Shown: positions 63,531-64,000 of the stretch, in pieces | Layout of the letters: each line of letters opens with the position of its first letter | Position numbering within the stretch: the first letter of the stretch is position 1 | DNA from: Companilactobacillus nodensis DSM 19682 = JCM 14932 = NBRC 107160 | Lineage (GTDB): Bacteria > Bacillota > Bacilli > Lactobacillales > Lactobacillaceae | NCBI RefSeq assembly: GCF_000615905.1 | Contig: NZ_BAMN01000003.1 | Coordinates: 124,001 to 188,000 of the forward strand | Reading direction: 5' to 3' | DNA: 64,000 bases | Notes under the pieces: generated by a model | Databases searched by the model: none | Seen by the model: only the letters and a program-made list of their open reading frames with translations | What the model was told of the DNA's origin: nothing | Position numbers and translations under genes: made by a program

Positions 63531-64000
63531 ATGGATTTAAAAACACTCAAAACTGAAGATTCGTTCTTGAAGAATCTGCTACTCGGTTTTCAACATTTGC
63601 TAGCCATGTATTCTGGGGATATTTTGATCCCAATTTTGATTGGCGCAGCATTAGGATTTAGTTCTACTCAAATGACGTATTTGATTTCAGTGGATATTTT
63701 TATGTGTGGGGTCGCTACCTTACTTCAAATCAAGCGTACACCATTGACTGGTATTGGATTGCCAGTTGTCTTGGGATCAGCCGTTGAGTATGTAACACCG
63801 TTACAAAACATTGGACATCATTTCGGGATCGCCTATATGTATGGTGGAATTATCGCTGCTGGTATTTTTATCTTATTGATCTCTAAAATGTTTGCTAAAC
63901 TAAAGAGATTTTTCCCACCAGTTGTCACAGGTTCTTTGATCACTTTGATCGGTTTCACTTTGATCCCAGTTGCTTTCCAAAACATTGGTGGTGGCGACGC
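63531..64000 (+). CDS. pbuX: nucleobase:cation symporter-2 (xanthine permease-like), N-terminal part
   Basis: The first 156 residues of an NCS2 purine/pyrimidine permease, cut by the window end. It begins DSFLKNLLLGFQHLLAMYSG and continues DILIPILIGAALGFSSTQM, TPLTGIGLPVVLGSAVEYVT and RFFPPVVTGSLITLIGFTLI, all family marks. Xanthine or uric acid is more likely than uracil from the LGFQHLLAMYSG start and the PurBox-like pair upstream. AAGGTG is the ribosome site. Confidence 0.88.
   Translation, partial: MDLKTLKTEDSFLKNLLLGFQHLLAMYSGDILIPILIGAALGFSSTQMTYLISVDIFMCGVATLLQIKRTPLTGIGLPVVLGSAVEYVTPLQNIGHHFGIAYMYGGIIAAGIFILLISKMFAKLKRFFPPVVTGSLITLIGFTLIPVAFQNIGGGD

Noticed and set aside
1-64000. CRISPR arrays, rRNA and tRNA genes
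   Set aside because: No regularly spaced repeats and no tRNA-like or rRNA segments were seen on reading both strands.

Overview
The window looks like a low-GC Gram-positive chromosome from a Lactobacillaceae species. The C-terminal KxYKxGKxW-type signal and SLAP domains of a surface protein, two D-lactate dehydrogenases, a family C69 dipeptidase, a methionine T-box and cre-like sites all fit; Companilactobacillus is my best guess but only a guess. The left edge (walJ tail, htrA, rlmH) is the conserved block that sits close to oriC in lactobacilli, and a cluster of DnaA boxes lies between htrA and rlmH.

Layout. 0-9 kb: walJ end, htrA, rlmH, then small redox and transport genes (GNAT, LysR, TauE/SafE, flavodoxin-fold quinone reductase, an old-yellow-enzyme/dienoyl-CoA-reductase-like flavoprotein behind a MerR-type promoter, an SDR with an Rrf2 regulator). 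8.9-12.6 kb: a DauR-like regulator diverging from ridA, a DMT exporter and an L-cysteine desulfidase (cyuA-like). This module is bracketed by a perfect 50-bp direct repeat that copies the end of the Rrf2 gene and its terminator. 12.6-20.3 kb: LysR regulator diverging from a glycyl-radical operon that looks like trans-4-hydroxyproline dehydratase, its activase, a P5C reductase, a TIM-barrel isomerase and a frameshifted MFS transporter. 20.4-29.1 kb: NhaC antiporter, MarR and nucleoside hydrolase, fructosamine-kinase-like protein, and a LacI-controlled sugar operon (Gfo/Idh oxidoreductase, GRP permease, TIM isomerase).

29.2-39.6 kb is a defence island: an unknown 245-aa protein, type I R-M (hsdR frameshifted, hsdM, hsdS), a tyrosine recombinase, a second hsdS in inverted orientation, and an Mrr-like nuclease. 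39.6-50.5 kb is an acid-sugar catabolic regulon: YhcH/YiaL-type protein, PrpR_N-type regulator, DUF1537 kinase, an intracellular sialidase-fold protein, Fe-dependent alcohol dehydrogenase, DapA-family aldolase, PdxA2-type dehydrogenase, SDR and Na+:solute symporter. A 17-bp dyad motif recurs only in the intergenic gaps of this block and probably makes it one regulon.

50.5-64 kb: DUF7916-like TIM protein, DHA2 drug exporter, a broken small gene, a BspA/SLAP surface protein broken by a nonsense codon, YxeA with a 25-codon peptide gene under a cre site, a MetE-like methyltransferase behind a methionine T-box, two D-LDH paralogues, a DMT exporter, a frameshifted pepD, and the start of a xanthine/uracil-type permease behind paired PurBox-like sites.

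Five genes carry single-base lesions (MFS, hsdR, a 44-aa gene, the surface protein, pepD). Either the strain is decaying these loci or the assembly holds indel errors; reads are needed to tell. I saw no tRNA, rRNA, CRISPR array or intact transposase.
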